NCBI GenBank assembly: GCA_934525625.1
Contig: CAKSZL010000002.1
Location: 248,001-312,000 of the forward strand
From: an uncultured Burkholderiaceae bacterium
Lineage (GTDB): Bacteria; Pseudomonadota; Gammaproteobacteria; Burkholderiales; Burkholderiaceae_B
DNA: 64,000 bases
Direction: 5' to 3'
This document shows, piece after piece, positions 63,585 to 64,000 of the stretch. The position numbers were made by a program, and so were the translations under genes. The notes beneath the pieces were generated by a model. That model was not told where the DNA came from. It saw only the letters and a list, made by a program, of their open reading frames with translations, and ran no database searches. How positions within the stretch are numbered: the stretch's first letter is position 1; every line of letters begins with the position of its first letter.

Positions 63585-63869
63585 TTACGAGGCAATCTTG
63601 AATTCCATTCGTTTGCCGAGCGCAGCAAGCGCACTGGCTAGCGTCGCCAGCGTAAGGCTGGTGTCCTCTTGATCCAAAAGCCGATTCAAAGCGGCGCGGC
63701 TGGTATGCATGCGTTCAGCCATAGCAGTTTTTGTAAGCTTTTGAACCTTCATTTCCTGGGCGATTTGCCAAGCGATGACACGCTTCATAGCCGTTGCCGT
63801 AGCATGTTCAAGATGACCATCTTCAAACAGGAAGTCATCAAAGCTACTTCCGATGTGTTTATTTGCCAT
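63585..63869 (-). CDS. XRE-family regulator/antitoxin (HIGSSFDDFL type)
   Basis: A 94-residue protein starting MANKHIGSSFDDFL, a start shared by a common group of XRE antitoxin-like regulators. The helix-turn-helix is KLTKTAMAERMHTSRAALNRLLD. These are usually second in a toxin-antitoxin operon; a toxin gene would lie beyond the window end, as the 130 bp upstream contain none. A longer start at 63902 is possible. Confidence 0.75.
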   Translation of the reverse strand: MANKHIGSSFDDFLFEDGHLEHATATAMKRVIAWQIAQEMKVQKLTKTAMAERMHTSRAALNRLLDQEDTSLTLATLASALAALGKRMEFKIAS

Positions 63870-63932
63870 GAGAACTCTTTCAATACCTTGAGGCTTAGGC
63901 ATAGGGATGGAGACCTCAGCATCATTTGAGTC

Positions 63933-63948
63933 GTATCATTTTTGATAC
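63933..63948. promoter_or_regulatory. 16-bp palindrome upstream of the XRE gene
   Basis: GTATCATTTTTGATAC has six-base perfect arms and lies 64 bp before the XRE start on the minus strand, a good place for an autoregulatory operator. Confidence 0.5.
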
Positions 63949-64000
63949 ATGCAATCAAGAGCTCAGATAGTAGCAACCTTCCCATGTCGAGCGACACTTA

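Noticed and set aside
63785-63997. 70-codon frame overlapping the XRE gene as a toxin
   Set aside because: It overlaps the antitoxin start in another frame, shows no RelE or HigB pattern, and covers the palindromic operator.

Overview
The window is GC-rich, gene-dense chromosomal DNA of a betaproteobacterium, most likely Alcaligenaceae (Bordetella/Achromobacter/Pusillimonas-like). The placement rests on remembered gene order, not on a search: leuC-leuD-leuB-asd-fimV-truA-trpF, lolC-lolD, rpmI-rplT-pheS-pheT-ihfA-merR, and dapF. No plasmid, prophage, insertion sequence, CRISPR array or rRNA operon was seen.

Layout. 0-5.4 kb: SixA-type phosphatase, cytochrome b561, a ferritin-like diiron protein, then a feruloyl-CoA synthase with a BoxR/BzdR-type regulator (HTH fused to a shikimate-kinase-like domain). 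5.4-6.0 kb: no gene, two long hairpin repeats. 6.0-16.3 kb: recJ and a partner gene, lolCD-tatD, comEC, an alpha/beta hydrolase and a PHP phosphatase. 16.4-22.9 kb: an LtaS/MdoB-type sulfatase-fold transferase convergent with a tightly overlapping operon (GT2 glycosyltransferase, ArnT-like transferase, response regulator, histidine kinase), probably an envelope-modification locus. 23-40.8 kb: amino-acid and housekeeping genes (thrB, dusA, CBS protein, yihY, dapL-dapF, DUF2069-selO, aroC, M48 lipoprotein, leuCDB, asd, fimV-like, truA). 40.9-43.4 kb: an RlmN/Cfr-like radical SAM gene, a HigBA-type toxin-antitoxin pair and a decayed brnTA pair, the two TA loci preceded by copies of the same 72-bp sequence. 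43.5-50.2 kb: trpF, then an apparent catabolic insertion (orphan periplasmic binding protein, LysR regulator, NicX-like dioxygenase, NicD-like hydrolase, YciI-like protein, large FAD monooxygenase) that fits a hydroxypyridine pathway through 2,5-dihydroxypyridine. 50.2-56.1 kb: rpmI-rplT-pheST-ihfA-merR-DUF455, without infC directly upstream. 56.2-58.7 kb: a toxin-antitoxin islet (Phd/RelE, HEPN/MNT, hipB with a broken hipA). 58.8-64 kb: lon-like protease, Hsp20, a protein that looks like a sigma factor fused to an anti-sigma factor, tRNA-Pro(GGG), and an XRE regulator.

The clearest undescribed structure is a family of intergenic hairpin elements (about 5502, 5730, 27131, 35902, 56190, with a partial copy at 57074). 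Arms of 23-31 bp pair almost perfectly within each copy but differ between copies; two copies of identical length (122 bp) share core and outer stem while the middle of the stem has changed on both sides. The best candidate for a new metabolic system is the 44.2-50.2 kb pyridine-type operon.
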